Assembly (NCBI GenBank): GCA_017444245.1
Contig: JAFSXD010000064.1
Span: 1 to 38,875, forward strand
From: Selenomonadaceae bacterium
Lineage (GTDB): Bacteria; Bacillota; Negativicutes; Selenomonadales; Selenomonadaceae
DNA length: 38,875 bases
Direction of reading: 5' to 3'
Below, piece by piece: positions 1 through 6,710 of this stretch (positions are counted from its first letter, which is position 1; each line of letters begins with the position of its first letter). The position numbers and the translations under genes were made by a program. Under the pieces are notes generated by a model, which saw nothing but the letters and a program-made list of their open reading frames with translations, ran no database searches and was not told the DNA's origin.

Positions 1-40
1 ACGAAAAAAATATGATTTAGGAATTTAGATCGCCGGAGAG

Positions 41-96
41 ACAGTTATACAGTTAACTAGTGATCTAGCGAACTGGTGATCTGGCGATCTGATAAA
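41..96. repeat. degenerate octamer array at left edge
   Basis: Seven consecutive 8-bp units can be read: ACAGTTAT, ACAGTTAA, CTAGTGAT, CTAGCGAA, CTGGTGAT, CTGGCGAT, CTGATAAA. A related TAGATCGC lies just upstream at 26-33. The array belongs to the same family as those at 4306, 6607, 19056 and 21811. It lies directly before a + strand terminator, so it is probably the 3' untranslated region of a gene that ends left of the window. Confidence 0.6.
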
Positions 97-129
97 CGGA
101 TTGTCCAACGCGGCAGTCCGATTTTTTTT
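97..129 (+). terminator. rho-independent terminator of an off-window + strand gene
   Basis: The stem is CGGATTG (97-103) with CAGTCCG (114-120), 7 bp with one T-G wobble, around a 10-nt loop. It is followed by A and eight T. It faces the tRNA terminator at 134-158, so the two transcripts converge here. Confidence 0.65.
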
Positions 130-133
130 GCAC

Positions 134-158
134 AAAAAAACCGCCGAAATTTCGACGG
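134..158 (-). terminator. terminator of tRNA-Pro
   Basis: On the - strand, CCGTCGAAA pairs with TTTCGGCGG (141-158; the one + strand mismatch becomes a G-U pair) and is followed by seven U (complement of 134-140). It lies about 20 bp downstream of the tRNA. Confidence 0.75.
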
Positions 159-177
159 TCTCAAAAAAATTTTTCAG

Positions 178-251
178 TCGGAACGACGAGATTTGAACTC
201 ACGACCTCTTCCACCCCAAGGAAGCGCTCTACCAAACTGGGCTACGTCCCG
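178..251 (-). tRNA. tRNA-Pro (anticodon GGG)
   Basis: The reverse complement folds as a cloverleaf. The acceptor CGGGACG pairs with CGTTCCG with one G-U. The D arm is GCCC...GAGC. The anticodon arm is CTTCC-TTGGGGT-GGAAG, giving anticodon GGG, which reads CCC/CCU proline codons. The T arm carries the TTCAAAT loop. The discriminator base is A, and the 3' CCA is not encoded (CTG follows). The fold was made by eye. Confidence 0.9.
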
Positions 252-285
252 ATTAATTCAACGCCGGTAAGTTTAACACAACTGA

Positions 286-291
286 ATTATA
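286..291 (-). promoter_or_regulatory. -10 element of the tRNA-Pro promoter
   Basis: A perfect TATAAT lies on the - strand about 35 bp upstream of the tRNA 5' end. No good -35 hexamer is visible at the usual distance, so the promoter call is tentative. Confidence 0.4.
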
Positions 292-338
292 AATGCAAGC
301 GAAAATTTTTTCTCAAAAATTTCTGCGTAAAACTTTGC

Positions 339-368
339 TTGACTTAGTTTAAACGGCTATTGTAAAAT
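339..368 (+). promoter_or_regulatory. promoter of wecA
   Basis: TTGACT (339-344), an 18-bp spacer and TAAAAT (363-368), followed by the wecA ribosome-binding region. It has the same -10 (TAAAAT) as the promoters near 2637, 4853 and 17468. Confidence 0.6.
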
Positions 369-406
369 TTACGGAAATTTTGCGAATGGAGGCGCGTTTG
401 GAAGCG

Positions 407-1447
407 ATGCCTGAATATATATTGGCGTTTGTGGTGGCGATGACAAGTGCGCTGATGATAACGCCGGCTGTAATAAAATTTGCGTTCAAAACCGGAGCTG
501 TCGACAAGCCCAATGAAAGAAAAGTTCACAAAGTTCCAATTCCGCGAATCGGCGGGCTGGGAATTTATTTTTCATTCATGATTGCCGTCTTGTTCTACGC
601 CTTCTCAACGTACGTGGACGACGTGACGCTTTACGAATTAATCGGCTTGTTGACGAGCGGAAGTTTAATCGTAGCTTTGGGAATTGTCGACGATTACAAA
701 AATTTGCCGGCGAAAGTAAAACTTTTGGGACAAATTATCGCCGCGTCCGTGCTCGTGATACTTTTCGACGTGCGAATTGATTTCATAACAGATCCGTTGG
801 GAGATTTCATTTACCTTGAATGGGTAGCAGTCCCCGCGACAATTTTTTGGCTGGTCGGTTTGACGAACACGATAAATTTAATTGACGGGCTTGACGGTTT
901 GGCGGCGGGCGTTTCGGCTATCGCGTCAATTACAATTTTGCTTGTTGCACTGAAACAAAATTTTTTAATCGTGACGATTTTGACGGCGGCATTGGCGGGC
1001 GCGGCGGTTGGATTTTTATTTTACAATTCTCATCCCGCAAAAATTTTCATGGGCGATTCGGGCAGTATGTTTTTCGGATTCATGCTCGCGGGAATTTCCG
1101 TCATCGGCGCAGTGAAAAGCACGACGACTATTGCGTTAATCGTTCCGATTTTGGCGTTGGGACTTCCGATTTTGGACACGACTTTTGCAATAGTTCGCCG
1201 TTACTTGGGCGGGCGTCCGATATTTCAGCCGGATAAAGGTCATCTTCACCACAGACTTTTGAGTTTGGGATTTACTCAACGTCAAGCCGTGTTGCTGATG
1301 TACATAATCAGTTCGTTGCTTGGACTTAGTGCCGTTGCATTGACGGAAGTCAACGGGCACATTGCAATTTTGATTGTGATAATTGTCGTGGTGGCGGTTG
1401 TTTATGGTGCAAAAAAATTAGGCGTCCTTCGATTCACGAGAGACTGA
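407..1447 (+). CDS. wecA: undecaprenyl-phosphate GlcNAc-1-phosphate transferase (WecA/TagO family)
   Basis: Polytopic membrane enzyme of the MraY/WecA/TagO family. It transfers a HexNAc-1-phosphate (usually GlcNAc) from the UDP-sugar to undecaprenyl phosphate, the first membrane step of surface glycan synthesis. Seen: many hydrophobic segments; the acidic pair D95-D96 (IVDDYKNL); NTINLIDGLDGL at about 154-165; MGDSGS at 215-220; HLHHRL at 279-284. All are family catalytic or substrate motifs, and 346 aa is normal length. The start is uncertain: ATG 407 gives the usual N-terminus (MPEYILAF), but GGAGG (388-392) is better spaced to TTG 398, and TTG 380 is also open. It is followed after 24 bp by wecB, so the two probably form one operon. 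Sugar specificity cannot be read from the sequence; tagO would be an equally fair symbol. Confidence 0.9.
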   Translation: MPEYILAFVVAMTSALMITPAVIKFAFKTGAVDKPNERKVHKVPIPRIGGLGIYFSFMIAVLFYAFSTYVDDVTLYELIGLLTSGSLIVALGIVDDYKNLPAKVKLLGQIIAASVLVILFDVRIDFITDPLGDFIYLEWVAVPATIFWLVGLTNTINLIDGLDGLAAGVSAIASITILLVALKQNFLIVTILTAALAGAAVGFLFYNSHPAKIFMGDSGSMFFGFMLAGISVIGAVKSTTTIALIVPILALGLPILDTTFAIVRRYLGGRPIFQPDKGHLHHRLLSLGFTQRQAVLLMYIISSLLGLSAVALTEVNGHIAILIVIIVVVAVVYGAKKLGVLRFTRD

Positions 1448-1471
1448 CATTAAGATAAAGTTGGTGTTAAC

Positions 1472-2629
1472 ATGGAAAAATTAAAAGTCATGACGATTTT
1501 CGGCACGCGCCCCGAAGCAATAAAAATGGCCCCCGTGATTTTGGAGCTGAAAAATTTTCCGCAGGAAGTTGAAGTCATCGTCGCTGTCACGGCTCAACAT
1601 CGCGAAATGTTGGATCAAGTTTTAAATCTTTTCAACATTCGCCCCGATTACGATTTGAATATCATGTCGGCGGGGCAAACTCTTTTTGACATAACGAGCC
1701 GCGCACTTTTGGGCTTGAACAAAGTTTTGCAGGAAGTCAAGCCGCAAATTGTTTTGGTGCACGGAGACACGACTACAACTTTTGCCGGCGCACTTGCCGC
1801 GTATTATCATCAAATTTCCGTCGGACACGTCGAGGCGGGATTGCGCACGGGAAATAAATTTTCGCCGTACCCTGAAGAAATGAATCGTAAGTTGACTGCC
1901 GCGTTGACGGATTTAAATTTTGCGCCGACGAATACCGCGAAAGAAAATCTCCTGCGCGAAGGAATTGACGAGGAAAAAATTTTCGTCACGGGAAATACCG
2001 TCATCGACGCGCTGTATAAAACCGTGAAAAAAAATTTTACGTTCAACGACAAACTTTTGGACGGTATCGATTACGCGGGAAAAACAATTTTGGTGACGAC
2101 ACACCGCCGCGAAAATTGGGGCGAACCGCTTCGGCAAGTTTACAAGGCATTGAAAAAAATTTTGGACGAATTTGCGGACGTGAAAATAATTTTTCCCGTG
2201 CATAAAAATCCTGTCGTTCGCGACGTTGTCAACGAGGAACTTGGAAATTTGCCGCGAGTTTATTTGACAGATCCGCTGGACTATGAACCGTTCGCAAATT
2301 TGATGAACCGCGTCGATTTAATTTTGACGGATTCGGGCGGAGTTCAAGAGGAGGCACCCGCGCTCGGCAAACCCGTTTTAGTTTTGCGCAACACGACGGA
2401 GAGACCGGAGGCAGTAAACGCGGGGACAGTCAAATTGGTTGGCACAAATTTTGAAAACGTTTTCGCCAATACAAAATTACTTTTGACGGACGCCGACGAA
2501 TATAAAAAAATGTCTGACGCCTGCAATCCTTACGGCGACGGCATCGCGGCAAAAAGAATTGTTCAAGCCATCCTTTGGCATTATAAATTTGTCGACGAAA
2601 AACCTGCGACGTTTCAGCCGCGCCGGTAA
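1472..2629 (+). CDS. wecB: UDP-N-acetylglucosamine 2-epimerase (non-hydrolysing)
   Basis: Cytosolic enzyme interconverting UDP-GlcNAc and UDP-ManNAc, the ManNAc donor for surface polysaccharides or wall teichoic acid linkage units. Seen: GTRPEA (11-16), HGDTTTT (97-103), HVEAGLRT (119-126), PEEMNR (134-139), HRREN (211-215), DSGGVQEEA (287-295) and RNTTERPEA (306-314), the full set of family signatures over 385 aa. ATG 1472 has only a weak SD, so translation may rely on coupling with wecA 24 bp upstream. The pairing with wecA supports a role in lipid-linked glycan synthesis. Also known as mnaA in Firmicutes. Confidence 0.95.
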   Translation: MEKLKVMTIFGTRPEAIKMAPVILELKNFPQEVEVIVAVTAQHREMLDQVLNLFNIRPDYDLNIMSAGQTLFDITSRALLGLNKVLQEVKPQIVLVHGDTTTTFAGALAAYYHQISVGHVEAGLRTGNKFSPYPEEMNRKLTAALTDLNFAPTNTAKENLLREGIDEEKIFVTGNTVIDALYKTVKKNFTFNDKLLDGIDYAGKTILVTTHRRENWGEPLRQVYKALKKILDEFADVKIIFPVHKNPVVRDVVNEELGNLPRVYLTDPLDYEPFANLMNRVDLILTDSGGVQEEAPALGKPVLVLRNTTERPEAVNAGTVKLVGTNFENVFANTKLLLTDADEYKKMSDACNPYGDGIAAKRIVQAILWHYKFVDEKPATFQPRR

Positions 2630-2636
2630 CAAATTC

Positions 2637-2666
2637 TTGACACAAAAATTAAGTGAATGTTAAAAT
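2637..2666 (+). promoter_or_regulatory. promoter of the receiver / CheX-like genes
   Basis: Perfect TTGACA (2637-2642), an 18-bp spacer and TAAAAT (2661-2666). It starts within ten bases of the wecB stop, so the downstream genes are a separate transcription unit with a leader of about 165 nt. Confidence 0.65.
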
Positions 2667-2671
2667 TAGTC

Positions 2672-2838
2672 GAAGTTCAAGACTTCCAATTTGGATAGTT
2701 GCGGCTAGAAATTTTTTATCATTTTTTTCTACAAGAGATGCAAGGAGGTGAAATCCGTTACCGGTAAATTTTTTTGCCCTGATTTTTGTGCAAAAAAGTT
2801 TACAGCTTGTCAAAAGTTTTCAGTAACGGTCTACTACT
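2672..2838 (+). promoter_or_regulatory. structured leader upstream of the receiver gene
   Basis: The leader holds a small hairpin GAAGT-TCAAG-ACTTC just after the promoter. It has a strong SD, AAGGAGGTG (2742-2750), with no ATG, GTG or TTG at a usable distance. It also has a 7-bp inverted repeat, CCGTTAC (2755-2761) with GTAACGG (2823-2829), closing a 61-nt loop. The SD lies inside a tiny ORF, ATG 2738 to TAA (9 codons). The annotated ATG 2839 has no SD of its own. I do not recognise a known riboswitch. Confidence 0.35.
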
Positions 2839-3288
2839 ATGGACAATACAAATGTTGACGAAAAAACTTTGGGAAATGCCGCCGAAAAAAAATTGCGTCT
2901 TCTCATAACGGACGATTCAAGGTTGTTGCGCAAAAAGTTACGTGAAGAGCTTGAAAATCTCGGTTGCGAAGTTTTAGAAGCGGCAAACGGCAAAGAGGCA
3001 ATCGAAGTTGACATGACAAATGAACTCGACGGCGTCATTTTGGATATCGTCATGCCGGAAGTCGGCGGAATTGAGGCGTTGCAAGCAATTCGCGAACTTA
3101 GCCCCGACGTTCCCATTGTCATGCTTTCTTCGGCGGGCACTCCTCAAAAATTAATGCAGACGCTCAAAATGGGCGCGATTGATTTTATTCAAAAGCCGTA
3201 CACGAAAGAGCAAATTGCCCGCGCAGTGCAAGCGATTCGTAGAGCGCGCGAAAAAAATTTGAAAAAGCGCGCTGAATCTAAATCCTAA
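2839..3288 (+). CDS. CheY-like response regulator, receiver domain only
   Basis: Single-domain receiver of two-component or chemotaxis signalling, cytosolic. Seen: acidic pair D25-D26, phospho-acceptor D69 in the context LDIVMP, S97 (switch Ser/Thr) and K119 followed by P120. No DNA-binding domain follows. The ends are a charged 17-residue N-terminal extension and a basic tail (KNLKKRAESKS). ATG 2839 is the only in-frame start below a stop at 2824, but it has no visible SD. The next gene encodes a CheX/CheC-like domain, and a YvyF-like flagellar gene follows, so a role in motility or chemotaxis is inferred. The cognate kinase is not in the window. Confidence 0.85.
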   Translation: MDNTNVDEKTLGNAAEKKLRLLITDDSRLLRKKLREELENLGCEVLEAANGKEAIEVDMTNELDGVILDIVMPEVGGIEALQAIRELSPDVPIVMLSSAGTPQKLMQTLKMGAIDFIQKPYTKEQIARAVQAIRRAREKNLKKRAESKS

Positions 3289-3327
3289 AACTTTTTGGTA
3301 GCAGATTTTGAAAGGCAGTGAAATCCA

Positions 3328-4308
3328 ATGAAGGGTTATGACTTTGGTCAATTTCTTTACAACTCCGCCTTCCTTGACGAATCTCAACTTGCCGAACTGA
3401 TTGTTGCCGCGCAGAAAACAAAGGCGACGCTCACAACGAAGGCAATTTTCCTTCGCATGGTGTCTGTGTCAGAATTGAAGGAATTGCAATCTGATGAAAG
3501 TCTTGAAGAGTTGTTACGTTCGCACGACGCAGAAGTTCAGGGCAAGTACGACGAGATTGTAAAAAAAATTTTGAAGGCGGGGCAATCTGCGCGGCTTGAG
3601 AAGTCGAAGGAAGTTGCGCCAATTTCCCTAGTGCAAGTGCTGATTGATCGCGACGTTTTGAACTGTGAGCAGTTGGAAAAATTTTTGGACGATTATCAAA
3701 AGCAGGAAACTTCGCCGATTGAACAAGCCTTCGCCGCCCGCTACGATTCACTGCCGCCGACACAACAAACGGAATATTCTTTGGCTGTCGACGTAGTGAA
3801 AAGTTTTTGCGAATTTACTTCCGAAGCCTTCTCCACGTCGATAATTTTGTTGCCCGACGCGGAAAATGTCACGTCACAACTTTTGGGCGCGACTGTCAAA
3901 ATAAAAGGCATTACTCCAATCGTCATTGGGGTTTTCGCCGAAGAGCCCGCGTTCATGAAATTCGCGCAAAATTACAATCACTTGGCGGAGAACAAAGAAG
4001 ACGCTCTCGATGTCGTGTCCGAATTTTTGAACATATACGTCGGGCATTTCACGATAAGAGTTGCGGAAACGCTGGGGACGGAAGAAGAACCGGAAACGCC
4101 GCGATTCGGAGAAGTGACAGACTTCAGCGCGATAAAAATGTTGGCAGACTGCGGTGAAATTTATCTTTACGTCGGCAATGAAGAATGTTTCGACAACGGC
4201 AAGACGCAGGCGGAGGGTCTCGCGACGGTGGGAGATTTGAGCCAGTTCGGACTTGAAGATTTGGGAATTGATTTAGACGACGACTTTAAAGACCCGTATG
4301 ATTTTTAG
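3328..4308 (+). CDS. CheX/CheC-like chemotaxis phosphatase-domain protein
   Basis: A 326-aa soluble protein without signal peptide or membrane segment. The N-terminal half (to about 150) is helical and charged and I do not recognise it. The C-terminal half (about 155-290) resembles a CheX/CheC-type fold, read from EYSLAVDVVKSF, a hydrophobic strand pattern (KGITPIVIGVF) and DALDVVSEFLNIYVGHF. CheX proteins dephosphorylate CheY-P. The gene follows the receiver gene after 39 bp and could act on it, but that is inference. The ATG has an AAAGG-type SD; the stretch before it matches the CheY leader (GTGAAATCC in both). The acidic C-terminus ends at a TAG that is also the first unit of an octamer array. 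An alternative is an unrelated two-domain signalling protein. Confidence 0.5.
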   Translation: MKGYDFGQFLYNSAFLDESQLAELIVAAQKTKATLTTKAIFLRMVSVSELKELQSDESLEELLRSHDAEVQGKYDEIVKKILKAGQSARLEKSKEVAPISLVQVLIDRDVLNCEQLEKFLDDYQKQETSPIEQAFAARYDSLPPTQQTEYSLAVDVVKSFCEFTSEAFSTSIILLPDAENVTSQLLGATVKIKGITPIVIGVFAEEPAFMKFAQNYNHLAENKEDALDVVSEFLNIYVGHFTIRVAETLGTEEEPETPRFGEVTDFSAIKMLADCGEIYLYVGNEECFDNGKTQAEGLATVGDLSQFGLEDLGIDLDDDFKDPYDF

Positions 4309-4345
4309 ATCGATAGATCGATAGATCGATGGATCGCTAGTTAGT
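4306..4345 (+). repeat. octamer array starting at the stop codon
   Basis: Units are TAGATCGA (three times), TGGATCGC, TAGTTAGT. The first TAG is the stop codon of the CheX-like gene. Each GATCGA unit carries a GATC site. Confidence 0.85.
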
Positions 4346-4361
4346 TGGAAAAAATATTTTC

Positions 4362-4396
4362 TAAAAGCTGGAAGCTAGACGCTAAAAGCTAAAAGG
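4362..4396 (+). repeat. heptamer array supplying an SD
   Basis: Five 7-bp units: TAAAAGC, TGGAAGC, TAGACGC, TAAAAGC, TAAAAGG. The last unit runs into GTG, creating AAAGGTG seven bases before the ATG of the next gene, so it acts as that gene's SD. Confidence 0.8.
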
Positions 4397-4405
4397 TGTA
4401 GTGTT

Positions 4406-4816
4406 ATGGCAGGAAAAATGAGAAATTGCCAACGTTGCGGGAAACTTTTCATGCAACAGTCGAGGGAAAAAATTTGTCGTGATTGTCGCGATGCTGATGC
4501 GGCAATGGAAGCGAAAGTCATGGATTTTGTCCGCTCAAATCCCGAATGCAAAGTTCCGGATATTATCGAAGGAACGGGCGCGGAAGAAAGCCTCATTCGT
4601 CGAATGATCGATGACGGACGTTTTGAACAGAACGTCATAAAGACAAATTGCAAGAAATGTGGCAAGGAAATTGTTGGCGGACCTTATTGCGAAGCTTGCT
4701 TGAGTTCAATGCAAGAAAATCTCCAAAGTGTGCAAGAAAGAATTTCTGCGTCAAGTACCGCTGCCGCCGCCGCAAGAGGTCGAGGCATGCATTCAAAGAA
4801 TTTGGGGAAGAAATAA
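4406..4816 (+). CDS. flagellar operon protein, YvyF/TIGR03826-like
   Basis: A 136-aa cytosolic protein with a CxxC...CxxC zinc-ribbon-like N-terminus (CQRCGKLF, CRDC), a middle helical segment (FVRSNPECKVPDIIEGTGAEESLIRRMIDDGRF, resembling a MerR/helix-turn-helix-like region) and a second CxxC pair (CKKCGKEI, CEAC). This order matches the YvyF family (TIGR03826), found beside flgM/flgK in Firmicutes, where it is linked to flagellar regulation. The flagellar genes themselves are not in this window. ATG 4406 is set by AAAGGTG (4392-4398), which belongs to the preceding repeat array. The Ala-rich tail (STAAAAARG) is probably disordered. Confidence 0.7.
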   Translation: MAGKMRNCQRCGKLFMQQSREKICRDCRDADAAMEAKVMDFVRSNPECKVPDIIEGTGAEESLIRRMIDDGRFEQNVIKTNCKKCGKEIVGGPYCEACLSSMQENLQSVQERISASSTAAAAARGRGMHSKNLGKK

Positions 4817-4852
4817 GATTGGCGGCAAGCCTCTAAGAGATCGCGCCTAATC

Positions 4853-4881
4853 TTGACAATGCAAACATGGTGTTGTAAAAT
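4853..4881 (+). promoter_or_regulatory. promoter overlapping the yceD start
   Basis: TTGACA (4853-4858), a 17-bp spacer and TAAAAT (4876-4881), the best promoter match in the window. The -10 overlaps the likely yceD ATG (4880). Transcripts from it would therefore start inside yceD, unless yceD uses a later start. Confidence 0.6.
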
Positions 4882-5299
4882 GCTGAAAGTTTTGATTAGC
4901 GAAGGGCAGGGCGAACGCTTTTCTGTCCAAACTTCGGCGGAGAAATTTTTCAAAGATTTCTTTTCGGACGAAGAAAATTTTGTGGGAAATATCAAAGTCG
5001 AAGGCGAATTTGTTAAAGACGGCTCGTCGTTGATTATTCGAGGAAAAATTTTTTGCCGCAAAGTTTTTTTGTGCGACAGATGTTTGGCAAAGACGCAAGA
5101 AGATCAAGTCCACGAATTTGACGAAGAGATTGACAAATTTCAACTTACGTCTGACGTTCTGGACATAAGCGAACTTGTGCGCGACGTGTTGGTTGCCGCC
5201 CAGCCGATTCAAAATCTTTGTAAACCGGACTGCAAGGGGCTTTGTCCGAATTGCGGTAAACCTTTAGAGGGCGAATGTACATGCAATAAACGAAATTAG
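4880..5299 (+). CDS. yceD: YceD-family (DUF177) metal-binding protein
   Basis: A protein of about 139 aa of the DUF177/YceD family, almost always encoded just before rpmF, as here, and linked to rRNA/ribosome biogenesis. Seen: CDRC (zinc-type pair) in the middle, then DISELVRDVLVAAQPIQNLC and the C-terminal cysteine cluster CKPDCKGLCPNCGKPL...CTC, the family hallmark. ATG 4880 (MLKVLISEG) is the conventional start; ATG 4853 is open but lies in the -35. There is no strong SD at either. The promoter overlap makes TTG 4892 worth considering. Confidence 0.85.
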   Translation: MLKVLISEGQGERFSVQTSAEKFFKDFFSDEENFVGNIKVEGEFVKDGSSLIIRGKIFCRKVFLCDRCLAKTQEDQVHEFDEEIDKFQLTSDVLDISELVRDVLVAAQPIQNLCKPDCKGLCPNCGKPLEGECTCNKRN

Positions 5300-5349
5300 T
5301 TTTTCAATCGTTCTCAAAAAATTTTTGATGAAAGGAAACGGTGATACAT

Positions 5350-5526
5350 TTGGCAGCACCAAAAAGAAAATTAAGCAAGTCCAGACGCGACAGAAGACGT
5401 GCGAATTGGAAATTGGAAGTACCGAACTACGTAAAGTGTCCGAGATGCCATGAGCCTAAACTCCCGCACCATGTGTGCCTGGAATGCGGTTACTATAACG
5501 GAAAATCGGTTATTGAAACGGCTTAA
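5350..5526 (+). CDS. rpmF: 50S ribosomal protein L32
   Basis: Large-subunit ribosomal protein, 58 aa. Seen: the typical basic N-terminus (APKRKLSKSRRDRRR), then the zinc-binding form with C30, C33, C43 and C46. The family begins M-A-(V/A)-P, which points to TTG 5350, preceded by GGTGAT (5340-5345), a match to the distal SD, with 4 nt spacing. GTG 5341 is an alternative that would add three residues. It follows yceD by about 50 bp and is separated from plsX by a terminator-like hairpin. Confidence 0.95.
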   Translation: MAAPKRKLSKSRRDRRRANWKLEVPNYVKCPRCHEPKLPHHVCLECGYYNGKSVIETA

Positions 5527-5543
5527 GGACAGCAAATTTTTGG

Positions 5544-5570
5544 GCAGGCATGAACCTGCTTATTTTTTTT
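5544..5570 (+). terminator. terminator or attenuator between rpmF and plsX
   Basis: GCAGG (5544-5548), loop CATGAA, CCTGC (5555-5559), then TTATTTTTTTT. The stem is only 5 bp (6 with a G-T), so partial termination that lowers plsX expression relative to rpmF is likely. Confidence 0.6.
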
Positions 5571-5622
5571 AGTGGGGATATTGCGTAGAGACCGAAAAAT
5601 TTTTTCACGAGGAGCAAAAAAT

Positions 5623-6609
5623 TTGAGAATTGCAGTAGACGCTATGGGCGGCGACAATGCCCCCGAAGAAATTGTAAAAGGTGTGCTTGAGGCGTCAGAA
5701 AAATTTCCTTGCGAAATTATTTTGGTCGGCGACTCAAATAAAATCAAAAATATCTTAGAGCGTGAAGGCAAAAATAATTTTCGGATTGAAATAAGACATG
5801 CCGAAGAAATTATTTCCATGCGCGATCATCCCGCCGATGCCGTCAGAAGTAAAAAAAATTCTTCAATCGTGGTTGCTACGGAAATGGTAAAAAGTGGCGA
5901 ATGTGACGCAGTGCTTTCTGCCGGGTCGACAGGTGCCGCCGTTGCCGCCGCGCAGTTAATTTTGAAAAGGATTCATGGCGTCGGTCGTCCTGCCATTGCC
6001 ACGCCGATACCTACTCCCAACGGCGTCACGTTGCTTTTGGATTCCGGCGCGAATGTGGACAGCAAACCGGAACATTTAGTTCAAGTCGCAATGATGGGCG
6101 CGTTTTATGCCGAGCATGTTCTTGGCAAAAAAAATCCCAAAGTCGGGTTGCTGAACATCGGAGAAGAAGAGACGAAGGGCAATGAGCAAGTCAAAGAAAC
6201 TTACCAACTTTTGAAAGACGCGCCGAACATAAATTTTACCGGCAATGCCGAAGGGCGCGATATTCCCGAAGGAAAATTCGACGTTGTAGTTTGTGACGGC
6301 TTTGTTGGCAACGTCGTTTTGAAATTTGGCGAAGGACTTGCGCTCACGATTTTTAAACTGATTAAGGAAGAAATTGCGGCGGGCGGTGTCAGTGCAAAAG
6401 TTGGCGCGCTGTTGTTGACGCCCACGCTAAAAAATCTTGCTAAGCGGCTGGACGTTTCGGAATACGGCGGCGCACCACTTCTCGGCGTCAACGGCTACTG
6501 TATCATAAGTCATGGCAGCTCCGACGCAAAATCTATTTGCAGTGCTATTGGTATCGCCCAAGATTATGTTCACAGCAACATTTTGGAGCGAATCAATACG
6601 GCGATTTAG
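5623..6609 (+). CDS. plsX: phosphate acyltransferase PlsX
   Basis: Peripheral membrane enzyme making acyl-phosphate from acyl-ACP, the donor for PlsY in phospholipid synthesis. Seen: VDAMGGDNAP at the N-terminus, RDHPADAVRSKKNSS, LSAGSTGA, LLDSGANVD, NIGEEETKGN, CDGFVGNVVLK and YGGAPLLGVNG, all conserved in PlsX. TTG 5623 gives 328 aa and is preceded by AGGAG (5610-5614) at 8 nt; GTG 5572 is open but would add an atypical 17-residue extension. The TAG stop begins a heptamer array. In related genomes fabH usually follows; here it does not. Confidence 0.95.
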   Translation: MRIAVDAMGGDNAPEEIVKGVLEASEKFPCEIILVGDSNKIKNILEREGKNNFRIEIRHAEEIISMRDHPADAVRSKKNSSIVVATEMVKSGECDAVLSAGSTGAAVAAAQLILKRIHGVGRPAIATPIPTPNGVTLLLDSGANVDSKPEHLVQVAMMGAFYAEHVLGKKNPKVGLLNIGEEETKGNEQVKETYQLLKDAPNINFTGNAEGRDIPEGKFDVVVCDGFVGNVVLKFGEGLALTIFKLIKEEIAAGGVSAKVGALLLTPTLKNLAKRLDVSEYGGAPLLGVNGYCIISHGSSDAKSICSAIGIAQDYVHSNILERINTAI

Positions 6610-6641
6610 TGAGTAGTAAGTAGGGAGTAGGGAGTAGAAAA
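6607..6641 (+). repeat. heptamer array starting at the plsX stop codon
   Basis: Units are TAGTGAG, TAGTAAG, TAGGGAG, TAGGGAG, TAGAAAA. The first TAG is the plsX stop. Confidence 0.85.
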
Positions 6642-6657
6642 TTTTTTTGAAAACTAA

Positions 6658-6697
6658 CCATCGATCTATCGATCCATCGATCCATCGATCTAAATGA
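6658..6697 (-). repeat. octamer array in reverse orientation
   Basis: On the + strand: CCATCGAT, CTATCGAT, CCATCGAT, CCATCGAT, CTAAATGA. This is the reverse complement of the TAGATCGA/TGGATCGA arrays at 4306 and 19056. It ends just before the fabK SD. Confidence 0.85.
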
Positions 6698-6710
6698 AAG
6701 GAGCGTTTGA

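Noticed and set aside
2667-2838. c-di-GMP (GEMM) riboswitch before the CheY-like gene
   Set aside because: No GEMM-like conserved core or tetraloop-receptor pair could be traced; only a small hairpin and a 7-bp inverted repeat are present.
4306-4396. CRISPR array
   Set aside because: Units are 7-8 bp with no spacers, and no cas gene is in the window.
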